Source of the DNA: Pirellulales bacterium
Lineage (GTDB): Bacteria; Planctomycetota; Planctomycetia; Pirellulales; Lacipirellulaceae
Reading direction: 5' to 3'
DNA length: 64,000 nucleotides
NCBI GenBank assembly: GCA_022841705.1
Contig: JALHQZ010000003.1
Location: 62,001-126,000 of the forward strand
The notes below the pieces were generated by a model. That model did no database searches, was not told the DNA's origin, and was given only the letters and a program-made list of their open reading frames with translations. Positions 44,870 to 53,519 of the stretch are shown piece by piece (within the stretch, counting starts at the first letter, position 1; each line of letters begins with the position of its first letter). The translations under genes were made by a program, and so were the position numbers.

Positions 44870-45617
44870 ACACTTGTTGTGGCTGCCTTCCGGCGAGGAT
44901 CTGTGCAACGTGCATCACGGCGAGCGGTTTGCGTTGGCGGCGGATGAGGCCTTCCAGGTGCATCAGGCACGACATATCGCCGGCGGTCATGACTTGGGCG
45001 CCCGCTTGCTGGTGGTCGGCGATGCGGTCGTCCCCCATCATGCAGCTCACCGCTTCTTCGGCAACCGCAAACGTGCCGCCAAAACCACAGCATTCATCGG
45101 GCCGCTGAAGATTACAGAACTCGATGCCCTGTAAACCTTCTAGCAGCACTCGCACTTTGTTCACCCGCGAGACCTGCGCTTCCGTGCAGGGGCCGAGCCG
45201 CAGTTCCCGCAGGCCGTGGCAACTTTGGTGTAGGCCCACCCGGTAGGGAAACGCATGTCGCGGGGGCGTCACCTTCAGCACGTCCACCAGGAACTCGCAC
45301 AACTCAAACGTTTTGGCGGCGAGCCGGTGTTCCGCCGCTTCGTCAATCAACCCGTGGTAGTGATGCCGGACCATTGCCACGCAGCTTCCGCTGGGGCCGA
45401 CCACATAATCGTACGGTTCAAAAGTGGTCAGAAAATGCTGGGCAACCGGCTTCGCATCAGCGTTGCAGCCGGTGTTGGCCATCGGCTGACCACAGCAGGT
45501 TTGAGCCGGTGGATAATGAACATCCAAGCCGTGACTTTCCAGCACTTCCAGCGTCGCGAGCCCGACATCGGGATAAAGTTGGTCGATGTAACAGGGAATG
45601 AACAGACCAACACGCAT
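44868..45617 (-). CDS. lutA: LutA, CCG-domain subunit of L-lactate dehydrogenase complex
   Basis: A 249-residue protein from the ATG at 45617 (MRVGLFIPCYIDQLYPDVGL); the open frame to 45899 is not family-like. Two CCG motifs, TCCGQPMANTGC and ECCGFGGTFAVAEEAV, ligate Fe-S clusters as in heterodisulfide reductase-type subunits. GPSGSCVAM and HQSCHGLRELRL are further conserved blocks. It starts the lutABC cluster. Upstream (45618-45912) is a divergent spacer of 295 bases with no recognised site. Confidence 0.93.
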   Translation of the reverse strand: MRVGLFIPCYIDQLYPDVGLATLEVLESHGLDVHYPPAQTCCGQPMANTGCNADAKPVAQHFLTTFEPYDYVVGPSGSCVAMVRHHYHGLIDEAAEHRLAAKTFELCEFLVDVLKVTPPRHAFPYRVGLHQSCHGLRELRLGPCTEAQVSRVNKVRVLLEGLQGIEFCNLQRPDECCGFGGTFAVAEEAVSCMMGDDRIADHQQAGAQVMTAGDMSCLMHLEGLIRRQRKPLAVMHVAQILAGRQPQQV

Positions 45618-45912
45618 GAGCCGCCAAGGGTGAACAGAACGGAGCAGGAAGAGTTGAATTGCTGGGGTGAATTGGCACTCCCAATGGTAATCGGGAAGCA
45701 TTCCGGTAGCCAGGGTTGGCGTGGGAAACTGTAGCGGTTGCACCGGTTGCACGCTGCTAGCCGACGAGTTTCGGCCGGCAAAATCCTCAAGGAGCCCCAA
45801 GCCCACCCGCAGCGGCCGTCGATAACGTCGTTGACGGAACTCGCGCACGAGGGCCGCTGAAAGAGCGCAGCAAGGATGCGAGCGCTCCGCGGAGATCAAG
45901 GAGGATCGGGCG

Positions 45913-47313
45913 ATGAAGGTGCGTTACTGGTCGGTTGGCGTGGTGGCTTCGCTGGGCATGGCGAGCAGCGGCTGGGCGCAGATGGTGTCGCCCGCCTACG
46001 TGGGGAACACAGCTGCCCCCAATCCGTACGCCAGCGCTCCGTACCTGCAGGGCGCCGCCGCGCCACGGGTGGCGTGCAACTGCGCTTCGCCGGGCGGCTA
46101 CACCGTTGCAGAACCGACCGCCACTTACGCTGCGCCGGTGGGAAACTACGCCCCACCCGCTGTGGAAATGGGTGGCGCCCCCGCGATGCTGGAAGGCGCC
46201 CCGTGCGATGGCGGCTATCCGATGCCGGCTGATGCGGGCTACCCCGCAGCAAGTTGCGACGCGGGCAGTTGTGATGGCGGCGGCTGGATGAGCGGCCGGT
46301 TTGGCAACCTGCTGAATCGCAACTGCGGCAACGTGGTGTGGGGTGGTTCGGTGGGCTTCGTGTCGTTGGTTCGCACTGAACAGAACCCGTACTATTTCTC
46401 GTACGGTAGCGGGCAGGAAGACAATCAGTTGCTCGACGTTCGTGATGTCGGCGACGATTGGGCGCCCGGCATGGAAGTGCGGTTGACCCGGTTTGATATC
46501 TGCAAGCAAACGGGATGGGAGCTGTCGTACTGGCAGTTATTCAACAACGGCGGATACGATGACGTTCGCAACACCGAAGTCGTCGGTAGCCTCGATAGCA
46601 TTCGCAACGAAGACCAGCTTAACTTTCCCAGCCCGTACGCTCCGGCGAACACCTACGTTGATAACGCCCAGATTCATCGGGTCGATCGCGATTGGAACAT
46701 CCACAACTTTGAAGCGAACCGGTTGATTGTGTTCTCCAATCCCTGCGCCTGTGGCAGCCCGTGGAGTTTCAACTCGATCTGCGGGTTTCGCTACTTCCGC
46801 TTCGATGAAAGCGTACTCTTCCGCGCGGACAACAACGACTACATGATCGATAACGATCCCACGGAATATCGCCTGCACACGATTACCAAGAACAACCTGT
46901 ACGGTTTCCAACTCGGCGGCATGAGTGAATACTTTGCGACCTGCCGGACGAGTTTGGTTTTCGGCGCCAAGGCGGGGGTCTTCGCGAACGATATCGACAT
47001 GAGCTACTACGAAGGTAGCTACACCGCGCCGAATACCATCAACAACGGCCCGAACCAGGGGCAGCTCACCGTAGCGCATGCCGACAAACAGTCACTCGCC
47101 ACCATCGGCGAACTGATCCTCGGCGTGAACCACCGTATCGGCTGCAAGTGGCGCGTCGGCGCCGACTACCGTGTGATCGGCGTGGGAGGCGTGGCGCTGC
47201 CGTCGAATCAAATCTACTCCGATACGCGTGGCATCAACGACGTCCGCTTGATGGACAGCAACGGCAGCCTCATCCTGCACGGGGCCTTCATCCGCGCTGA
47301 ACGCTGCTTCTAA
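45913..47313 (+). CDS. BBP7 family outer-membrane beta-barrel protein
   Basis: A 466-residue protein. Signal peptide MKVRYWSVGVVASLGMASSG, cleaved after GWA. Residues about 25-125 are Ala/Pro/Gly/Cys-rich low complexity. The barrel part (about 130-466) shows FVSLVRTEQNPYYFSYGSG, WELSYWQLFNN and FGFRYFRFDESVLF-like blocks, typical of the planctomycete BBP7 family, and ends LHGAFIRAERCF. A surface-exposed porin-like role is usual; substrate unknown. Divergent from lutA. Confidence 0.88.
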   Translation: MKVRYWSVGVVASLGMASSGWAQMVSPAYVGNTAAPNPYASAPYLQGAAAPRVACNCASPGGYTVAEPTATYAAPVGNYAPPAVEMGGAPAMLEGAPCDGGYPMPADAGYPAASCDAGSCDGGGWMSGRFGNLLNRNCGNVVWGGSVGFVSLVRTEQNPYYFSYGSGQEDNQLLDVRDVGDDWAPGMEVRLTRFDICKQTGWELSYWQLFNNGGYDDVRNTEVVGSLDSIRNEDQLNFPSPYAPANTYVDNAQIHRVDRDWNIHNFEANRLIVFSNPCACGSPWSFNSICGFRYFRFDESVLFRADNNDYMIDNDPTEYRLHTITKNNLYGFQLGGMSEYFATCRTSLVFGAKAGVFANDIDMSYYEGSYTAPNTINNGPNQGQLTVAHADKQSLATIGELILGVNHRIGCKWRVGADYRVIGVGGVALPSNQIYSDTRGINDVRLMDSNGSLILHGAFIRAERCF

Positions 47314-47374
47314 ACTCGCGTAGCAGAGAGTGGGGTTAGCCGAAAAGCCAGGTGAAATCGAGCTCGCAATTCGA

Positions 47375-48775
47375 TTATTCCCCCAACGTCCGTTTCTTCC
47401 GCAGCAAATGATGGTAATGCTGCGCGAACCGATGCGCCTCATCCCGCACGTACTGCAAGAGCCGCAGGGCGAACGAATTGCGTGACAGCGCCAGTGGTTC
47501 GCTCCGGCCCGGCACGAAGACCAGCTCTTCTTGCTTGGCGAGCGAGATGACCGTCGGTGGGCGGACGCCAATCAGCTCGAACGCTTCCATCCCTTTGTTG
47601 AGCTGGCCGATGCCGCCGTCGATCAGCAAGATGTCGGGAAAAACTTCTTGGTCCTCGCTGAGTTTCTTGAACCGGCGGGAGACGACCTCGCGGATGCTGG
47701 CAAAGTCGTCGATCCCTTCGACATCGCGAATGCGGTAGCGGCGGTATCCGGGCTTGAACGGCAAGCCATCGATAAACTGCACCAGGCTCGCCACCGTTTC
47801 GTTCCCGCCGAGGTGCGCAATATCCACCCCTTCAATGGTGCGCGGCTGTTTCGGTAGTTTCAGCACTTTTTGCAACCCGGCGAGGCCCTTCTTCGGGTCG
47901 ACATAAAACACCTCAGGCTGTTCGTGCTTATCGAGCTCGCCCCGGTCGTCAAGCCGATTGAGCAGGTTGATTTCATCGCGCAATCGGGCCGCCATTTCGA
48001 ACTTGAGTTCGGCCGCGGCGGTTTGCATTTCGGCTTCCAGTTCTTTGAGCAACCGCACGCGGCCTCCTTCGAGGAACGTCTTTAGCCGGGCGATGTCGCG
48101 ACGGTACTCTTCTTTGCTGATCCGCAGATTGCAGGGCGCCGTGCATTGGTTGATCGACGCTAACAGGCAGGGCCGAAACCAGCGCCAGCGCTCATCTTGC
48201 TCTTCGATGTCGAGCGAACAAGTGCGGAACTTGAAGATGCGCTGCAAGACCTGCAGGGCGCCACGTAAGCTGGAGACGCTGGTGAAGGGGCCGTAAAGCT
48301 TGGCGCCGCTCGATTGCGGTTGCCGGGTGATCTCCACCCGGGGGAAATCTTCGTGCGTAGTGATCTGCAGGTAGGGAAACGATTTGTCATCGCGCAGATC
48401 GCGGTTGAACTTCGGCTGAATGTCCTTCACCAGCCGGGCTTCCATGAGGAGCGCATCGACTTCGCTCTCTGCCGGCAGGAAGTCGATATCGTGCGCTTCC
48501 TGCACCAATTGCCAGGTGCGCGAATCCTCGGCCGCCGCTTTGAGAAAATAACTACCGGCCCGAGCGCGCAAATTCTTTGCCTTGCCGATATATATTACCC
48601 GGCCCGCGGAATCTTGAAACAGGTACACGCCCGGCGTGGTGGGAAAGTGCGTGCGGACTTTCTCGGCGGCGCGTTCGAAGAACGCTTGCTGGGATTTTGA
48701 AAGCTTGGGCGGTGCAGAACCGGAGTCGCCGGCCGGGGAGGTGTCGATCAGCGGCGATTCGTCATCCGAAGTCAT
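47375..48775 (-). CDS. uvrC: Excinuclease ABC subunit C, short form without HhH
   Basis: A 466-residue protein from the ATG at 48775 (MTSDDESPLIDTSPAG). GVYLFQDSAGRVIYIGKAKN is the GIY-YIG nuclease start, then DKSFPYLQITTHEDFPRVEI and KLYGPFTS. CLLASINQCTAPCNLRIS holds the Cys cluster, and the UVR helix pair follows. The RNase H-like domain (TIEGVDIAHLGGNETVASLV, DILLIDGGIGQLN) contains the 5'-incision Asp residues. The protein stops 40 residues after that domain; the (HhH)2 DNA-binding region seen in ~600-residue UvrC proteins is absent. It cuts both sides of bulky DNA damage. Confidence 0.9.
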   Translation of the reverse strand: MTSDDESPLIDTSPAGDSGSAPPKLSKSQQAFFERAAEKVRTHFPTTPGVYLFQDSAGRVIYIGKAKNLRARAGSYFLKAAAEDSRTWQLVQEAHDIDFLPAESEVDALLMEARLVKDIQPKFNRDLRDDKSFPYLQITTHEDFPRVEITRQPQSSGAKLYGPFTSVSSLRGALQVLQRIFKFRTCSLDIEEQDERWRWFRPCLLASINQCTAPCNLRISKEEYRRDIARLKTFLEGGRVRLLKELEAEMQTAAAELKFEMAARLRDEINLLNRLDDRGELDKHEQPEVFYVDPKKGLAGLQKVLKLPKQPRTIEGVDIAHLGGNETVASLVQFIDGLPFKPGYRRYRIRDVEGIDDFASIREVVSRRFKKLSEDQEVFPDILLIDGGIGQLNKGMEAFELIGVRPPTVISLAKQEELVFVPGRSEPLALSRNSFALRLLQYVRDEAHRFAQHYHHLLRKKRTLGE

Positions 48776-48839
48776 CCCCTCAGTGTAACGCGCTGCGGAT
48801 GAATCGGCAGCACGAGCTTGAGTGCGACCACAGTGACAG

Positions 48840-48880
48840 AAAAAGCCGGCCTCGGAAGTCACTAGGTTCCCGAGGCCGGC
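48840..48880 (-). terminator. Strong intrinsic terminator after the DUF1559 gene
   Basis: On the minus strand GCCGGCCTCGG (48880-48870) pairs with CCGAGGCCGGC (48855-48845), a perfect 11-bp stem with a 14-base loop, followed by five T. It lies 47 bases past the DUF1559 stop. Confidence 0.85.
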
Positions 48881-48926
48881 TCGAAATTTTCGCGAATAGC
48901 TTACGCCGCGTTAGCGGAAGCCCGCG

Positions 48927-50081
48927 TTAATTCAACTTCGCAATCTCCCCATCATTCGCCCCGACCAAGAATTTGATCAGCACGCCGTCAGTATTATCGG
49001 CGAAGAAGCGGACCGAACCGTCGCCGAACGTGGCGTTCACGCCGCCGGGGTGGAAGGCGAACGGCTCGTCGTTCGGGCCGCAGTTGTTGGTCGACCACGG
49101 ACATTCCGTTGGCCCCCCTGTTGGGGACGCAAAGTTGTTCAACTGCGCCAGCTTCGATCCGGTGGAGTTGCTGGGGCCCGAGTAGCCGTTGCTCACCGCG
49201 TCGGCGTCGGCCCAGGCGAAGACTCGGCGAGCGCCCGAGGCCATGGGGTCAGCCGGGCTAGAGACAGGCGTCTTGCGGGCTGAAGTCGCTCCGAATTGCG
49301 AGACGTCGGGATGAGCACGACCCGCGTCTTCAATCCAGAGCAGCGTGTTGCTCGTCCCGTCACCAACGCGATTGAACCCGCCGCCATCGCAACTGAGCAT
49401 GGGCCCGACGACTTGGGCTTTCCAGGTCGCTGAACCCGCCCCCGGCGTACGCTGACCATAGGTCGGTGAACCAACGGTGCTATCGACATCCGACAGCGCG
49501 AAAACCATGTAGTCGACCCCGCCATAACCGTGGACCGGGTCGCGCTCTTGGCTGCTCAGCGGCGTTGTGGGGCAGACAAAAGTATCGATGGCCGTCTTGG
49601 CGGCAAGCTGACCATTGGGGTGCGCCGGGTCGTCGTAGTTCCGGCCCTTGGTCTTGGCGTGCAGCAAGCATCCGCTGGAGGTTTGATAGCCCGTCCCCGA
49701 CGGGGTCGCACTGTATGCAGTGATCGGATTGCTCCTGTGATCGAACAGATCATACACCTGTTGCTGCTCGATGTACGGCAGCATCAACGTGGCAGTTGAG
49801 TGAATCATGTAAGTCGTCGATGCGCCCCCCGTGGAATCGCACTGACCCGGCGCTGGCAGTTTCTTGAACGCGGACTCGTAGTTGTGAACGCCGATCCCCA
49901 ACTGCTTCATGTTATTGACGCATTGATTGCGTCGGGCCGCTTCGCGCGCCGCTTGCACGGCTGGCAGCAGGAGCGCCACCAAGATGCCAATGATTGCGAT
50001 CACCACCAGCAGCTCCACCAGGGTGAACGCAGTCCGCGGGGCGCTCATCGCCCCATCACGAGTGCTGTCCTTCATTTCCAA
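48927..50081 (-). CDS. DUF1559 family prepilin-like protein
   Basis: A 384-residue protein. The type IV pilin-like N-terminus AFTLVELLVVIAIIGILVAL follows a short leader and is processed in front of Phe. LLPAVQAAREAARRNQC and NMKQLGIGVHNYESAFKKLP are diagnostic of DUF1559, and FAFHPGGVNATFGDGSVRFF is the H-X9-DG box at the C-terminus. Planctomycetes carry many such proteins, probably pseudopilins or secreted structural proteins. An ATG at 50048 gives a shorter leader. A strong terminator follows. Confidence 0.93.
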   Translation of the reverse strand: MEMKDSTRDGAMSAPRTAFTLVELLVVIAIIGILVALLLPAVQAAREAARRNQCVNNMKQLGIGVHNYESAFKKLPAPGQCDSTGGASTTYMIHSTATLMLPYIEQQQVYDLFDHRSNPITAYSATPSGTGYQTSSGCLLHAKTKGRNYDDPAHPNGQLAAKTAIDTFVCPTTPLSSQERDPVHGYGGVDYMVFALSDVDSTVGSPTYGQRTPGAGSATWKAQVVGPMLSCDGGGFNRVGDGTSNTLLWIEDAGRAHPDVSQFGATSARKTPVSSPADPMASGARRVFAWADADAVSNGYSGPSNSTGSKLAQLNNFASPTGGPTECPWSTNNCGPNDEPFAFHPGGVNATFGDGSVRFFADNTDGVLIKFLVGANDGEIAKLN

Positions 50082-50280
50082 CGACTTCCTTCATAAACCA
50101 GATTTGTCACCACTGCTGCGCTCGTGCGCTGCAAGAAGCAACAAATTAGGTGGTCCATGTGAAGGAAATGTGAAGTCTTCGTGAGACTACGGTTAAGTTG
50201 ATGGGATCCGACAGTTTCGTCAGAAAAGAGCCGATGACGATCGCCAACAGGCGGCAAAAATCCACCAAACGCAGATTGGC

Positions 50281-52101
50281 TTACACCCCCGCGAACTTGC
50301 GCAGATCGGCGTCGATGGCTGCGAGCCGTTCTGAAAGCGCTTCCTTAGCCGCTTCCAGGTCGTGCAGTTGCTCCGGCGGCGTGTAACCGAACAGATAAAA
50401 CTTGATTTTGGGCTCCGTGCCGCTGGGCCGGGCGGCAACATAATTGCCTTCCTCCGAGAGATCGAAAATCACCAAATCGCCTACCGGCCCCATAAGCGGC
50501 TCAGGCTGAGCCTGCCCACTGCACACCGCCCACTGCCGACTCCCCTCGTAATCGCGAATCTTCACAACTTTGAGGCCACCGAGCTCGGTCGGCGGAGCGC
50601 TGCGGAACGAGGCCATCACTTCCTTCATGCGGCCCATCCCTTCGCTGCCGGGCATTTGCACGTTGATGGTCTGCTCCACATGGCAGCCGTGTTGCCAGTA
50701 GAGGGCGTCGAGCTTTTCATGCAGCGTTTGCTTCTGGGCTTTGAGGCTTGCCGCCAGTTCGCAGGCGAGCATCGCGGCGACGGCGCCATCTTTGTCCCGG
50801 ACATACGAACCCGCCATGTAGCCGTGCGATTCTTCCGTGCCGTACAAAAACTTCTCGGGGCCAAACTCGTCGATCGCGCCGGCGATCCACTTGAAGCCAA
50901 CCAGCAAATCGCCGATGGTTCGCACGCCGTAGCTCTCCGCGATCCGTCGCACCAGTTGCGTGGTGACCAGCGTGGTGGCGACGAACTTGTCGGCCGATAA
51001 CCCACCGTTCCGCTTGCGATTCTCCAAGATGTATTCGCACAACAGCGCGCAGATTTGGTTACCGGTGAGCGTGGCAAACTGCTTGGGATTGGCGGCGGTG
51101 AGCGGCGCCGCGAGTCCGATGCGGTCGCAGTCCGGATCGGTGGCCACGCATAAGTCGGCCCCGCTGAGCCGGGCGTGCTCGATGAGCGAATCGAACACTT
51201 TTGGATTTTCGGGGTTCGACACATGCCCTGGCACGTTCGGAAAGTCGCCGTTCGGCTCGGCATGGAGCGCGAACTGCTCGACCTGCTTGAAACCATCCTT
51301 CTCGAGCACCGGCAGCACCGCCGTCGCCCCCACGCCGTGCAGTGGCGAGTAGAGCACCTTCAAATCGCGCGGCCCGGGAAGCGCTTGGGTAAGCACCGCG
51401 GAAATGAAAGCCGGATCGATCTCTTCTTCGCACGGCACGATCTTGCCGGCGGCGAGCGCTTCGGCGAAGTTCGTCCGCTTGATTTCCTGGCAGCTCATCA
51501 CCCGCTCGATGATTCCCGCATCGTGCGGCGGCAGCACCTGGCCGCCGGTCGACCAGTAGACCTTCACCGCGTTGTCGCTGGGCGGGTTGTGGCTCGCCGT
51601 GACCATGATGCCGCACGAACAATTCTTGTATCGCACCGCAAACGACAGTTCCGGCGTGCTGCGATAGCCGCGGAGAAAGTACACGGTGAACCCGTTGGCG
51701 ACCATAATCTCAGCGCACAGCTCGGCGAAGTGATCGCTTTTGTGTCGGGTATCGCGGGCGATGGCGCAGCTCAATTTGGCGCCGGGGCCGAGCGTGGCTT
51801 TCACATAGTCGGCGAGGCCCTGCGCGCTTTCGCCAATCGTGCGATCGTTGATGGCGTTTGAACCGATGGGGTACATCCGCCCGCGGCGGCCGCCGGTGCC
51901 GAAAGGGATGATCGTCCAAAAAACATCGTCCAGCCGCTGCCATTCGCCCCGTTCGACATGCGCGAGCACCTCCGGCAGATACCCAGCATAGCGCTCCTCG
52001 GTGAGCCAACACGTCAGGTTCTCGAGTGCGGTAGCGGTGATTTTGCCTTCCGCGGCGGCGGCTTTGGCATGGGTGAGGGCGACATCGGCGGTGAGCGGCA
52101 T
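50281..52101 (-). CDS. Phosphoglucomutase / phosphomannomutase (alpha-D-phosphohexomutase)
   Basis: A 606-residue protein from the ATG at 52101 (MPLTADVALTHAKAAAAEGK); the earlier frame is Ala/Pro-rich and not family-like. GIMVTASHNPPSDNAVKVYW carries the phosphoserine, DPDCDRIG is the metal loop, GTEESHG the sugar loop and ARPSGTEPKIKFY the phosphate loop. It interconverts hexose 1- and 6-phosphates. A 15-residue stretch near 540 (GSRQWAVCSGQAQPEPL) looks out of place and may come from a small repeat inserted in frame. Confidence 0.93.
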   Translation of the reverse strand: MPLTADVALTHAKAAAAEGKITATALENLTCWLTEERYAGYLPEVLAHVERGEWQRLDDVFWTIIPFGTGGRRGRMYPIGSNAINDRTIGESAQGLADYVKATLGPGAKLSCAIARDTRHKSDHFAELCAEIMVANGFTVYFLRGYRSTPELSFAVRYKNCSCGIMVTASHNPPSDNAVKVYWSTGGQVLPPHDAGIIERVMSCQEIKRTNFAEALAAGKIVPCEEEIDPAFISAVLTQALPGPRDLKVLYSPLHGVGATAVLPVLEKDGFKQVEQFALHAEPNGDFPNVPGHVSNPENPKVFDSLIEHARLSGADLCVATDPDCDRIGLAAPLTAANPKQFATLTGNQICALLCEYILENRKRNGGLSADKFVATTLVTTQLVRRIAESYGVRTIGDLLVGFKWIAGAIDEFGPEKFLYGTEESHGYMAGSYVRDKDGAVAAMLACELAASLKAQKQTLHEKLDALYWQHGCHVEQTINVQMPGSEGMGRMKEVMASFRSAPPTELGGLKVVKIRDYEGSRQWAVCSGQAQPEPLMGPVGDLVIFDLSEEGNYVAARPSGTEPKIKFYLFGYTPPEQLHDLEAAKEALSERLAAIDADLRKFAGV

Positions 52102-52361
52102 GGGGACTCTTGGCTCCGGGGCGGGACGTGCGGGCGGGAGCATTAGATTAGCAAATTTCCCTGGCGCGGGGCGAGGGGCGGCGAATCGAACGGTTGCGGG
52201 TGGCACTGTCTTTCAGCCGGGATCGAACTGGCAACAGATTACACTTTACCGGCTGAAATTCAGCGCCCCCCAAGCACAGACCGCGGCGAACCCCATGACC
52301 GCGGTTAGCGGGTGCGGTAGACTGTTCATTCACGCCAATCTTGCCTCGAAGGATCGCCCGC

Positions 52362-53012
52362 ATGCCCGCCGTCGCCACTCCCGTCGTTACCGAAGAACAA
52401 ATCCTGGTGTTGCCCACCGAACTCTTCCACCAGATCGGGCATTTCCAGGGCTTCTCGGCCGAACTCGAGCGCTACCTACCAGCGCTCCTGGACGATTCCC
52501 AGCTCAGTTACCGGCCCCGTGGCGCGATGGAGCAGGACCCCAGCTTCAAGCAGCTTATTCCCTACTGTTTGTTCCGCCATACCGATAGCGGCGGCGTGGT
52601 GCGGCTCTTTAGCTACCTGCGCGGCAAAGGGGGCGGCGAAGCGCGGCTGCGGGCGAAGCGCAGCGTCGGCGTCGGCGGGCATATTTCCAGTGTCGATGCG
52701 GCCAGTTTCAAGGGGACGGGGGGCGCTTCGCACCACGTGTACCGCGAAGGACTCGAGCGCGAGCTCGCCGAAGAAATTGTGATCGATACTCCGTTCCGCG
52801 AAACGTGCGTCGGCCTCATCAATGATGATGAAACCGATGTGGGCCGAGTCCACATCGGTGTGGTCCATCTGTTCGATGTCGAGCAGCCGAACGTCGCCTC
52901 CCGCGAAGACGACCTCACCGACCCGCAGTTTCTCCCGGTCAGCGAGATTCTCGACGAGCTCGAGGGCTACGAATCCTGGTCCCAAATCGCCGTGAGGGCG
53001 CTGTTCGCTTAA
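52362..53012 (+). CDS. Nudix-like phosphoesterase (COG4112-type)
   Basis: A 216-residue protein from the ATG at 52362 (MPAVATPVVTEEQILVLPTE). KRSVGVGGHISSVD opens the Nudix fold, and YREGLERELAEEIVID (about 127-142) is the helix with REL-x-EE, the metal-binding core. The Nudix box is interrupted by a short insert (FKGTGGASHHV), as I expect for the COG4112 group. The substrate is unknown. It has its own upstream region of about 260 bases after pgm's divergent start. Confidence 0.8.
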   Translation: MPAVATPVVTEEQILVLPTELFHQIGHFQGFSAELERYLPALLDDSQLSYRPRGAMEQDPSFKQLIPYCLFRHTDSGGVVRLFSYLRGKGGGEARLRAKRSVGVGGHISSVDAASFKGTGGASHHVYREGLERELAEEIVIDTPFRETCVGLINDDETDVGRVHIGVVHLFDVEQPNVASREDDLTDPQFLPVSEILDELEGYESWSQIAVRALFA

Positions 53013-53019
53013 CGTTGTT

Positions 53020-53080
53020 CGTTGTTGGTGGTCAGTGTTTAGTTGTTAAGCTTAGCAACTAACCTCTAACCGCTGACAAC
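53020..53080. repeat. Foldback element L
   Basis: AGTTGTTAAG and CTTAGCAACT form a nearly perfect core with no loop. The outer sequences GTTGTTGGTGGTCAGTG and CCGCTGACAAC continue the pairing with mismatches. It spans the Nudix-OsmC spacer. Confidence 0.75.
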
Positions 53081-53091
53081 ACTCACCGAGG

Positions 53092-53511
53092 ATGAAAACG
53101 ATGGCCGTTCGAGTTGAAATCGCCTACGAGGGTTCGCTCCGCTGCGGCGCCGTGCATGGGCCGAGTGGGACGCGGATTGAAACCGATGCCCCGACCGACA
53201 ACATGGGCAAGGGCGAACGCTTCAGCCCCACCGACTTGGTCGCCACCGCGCTGGGGAGCTGTATGCTCACCACGATGGCGATCGTCGCCGAGCGCAATGG
53301 CATCCCGTTCGACCAGGCGCGGGTGAGTGTCGAAAAACACATGACCACGGCTCCGCCACGGAAGATTGCGGAACTGACCACCGTGATCGAACTGCCGGCG
53401 AGCTTCACGCCGGAGCAGCGCACAAAACTCGAACATGCCGCCAAGGCGTGTCCGGTGCATAAGAGCCTCGACCACGACGTGGCGATGCCGATTGAGTTTC
53501 GGTACGTGTAG
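53092..53511 (+). CDS. OsmC family peroxide-detoxifying protein
   Basis: A 139-residue protein. FSPTDLVATALGSCMLTTMA contains the first catalytic Cys and HAAKACPVHKSLDHDV the second, both typical of OsmC/Ohr hydroperoxide reductases. Without Arg/Glu detail I cannot separate OsmC from Ohr, but the RCGAVHGPSG N-terminus suits OsmC-like proteins. The ATG at 53101 (MAVRVEIAYEG) is also possible. Convergent with the Gly/Met-rich gene, 8 bases between stops. Confidence 0.9.
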   Translation: MKTMAVRVEIAYEGSLRCGAVHGPSGTRIETDAPTDNMGKGERFSPTDLVATALGSCMLTTMAIVAERNGIPFDQARVSVEKHMTTAPPRKIAELTTVIELPASFTPEQRTKLEHAAKACPVHKSLDHDVAMPIEFRYV

Positions 53512-53519
53512 TTGGGGCG

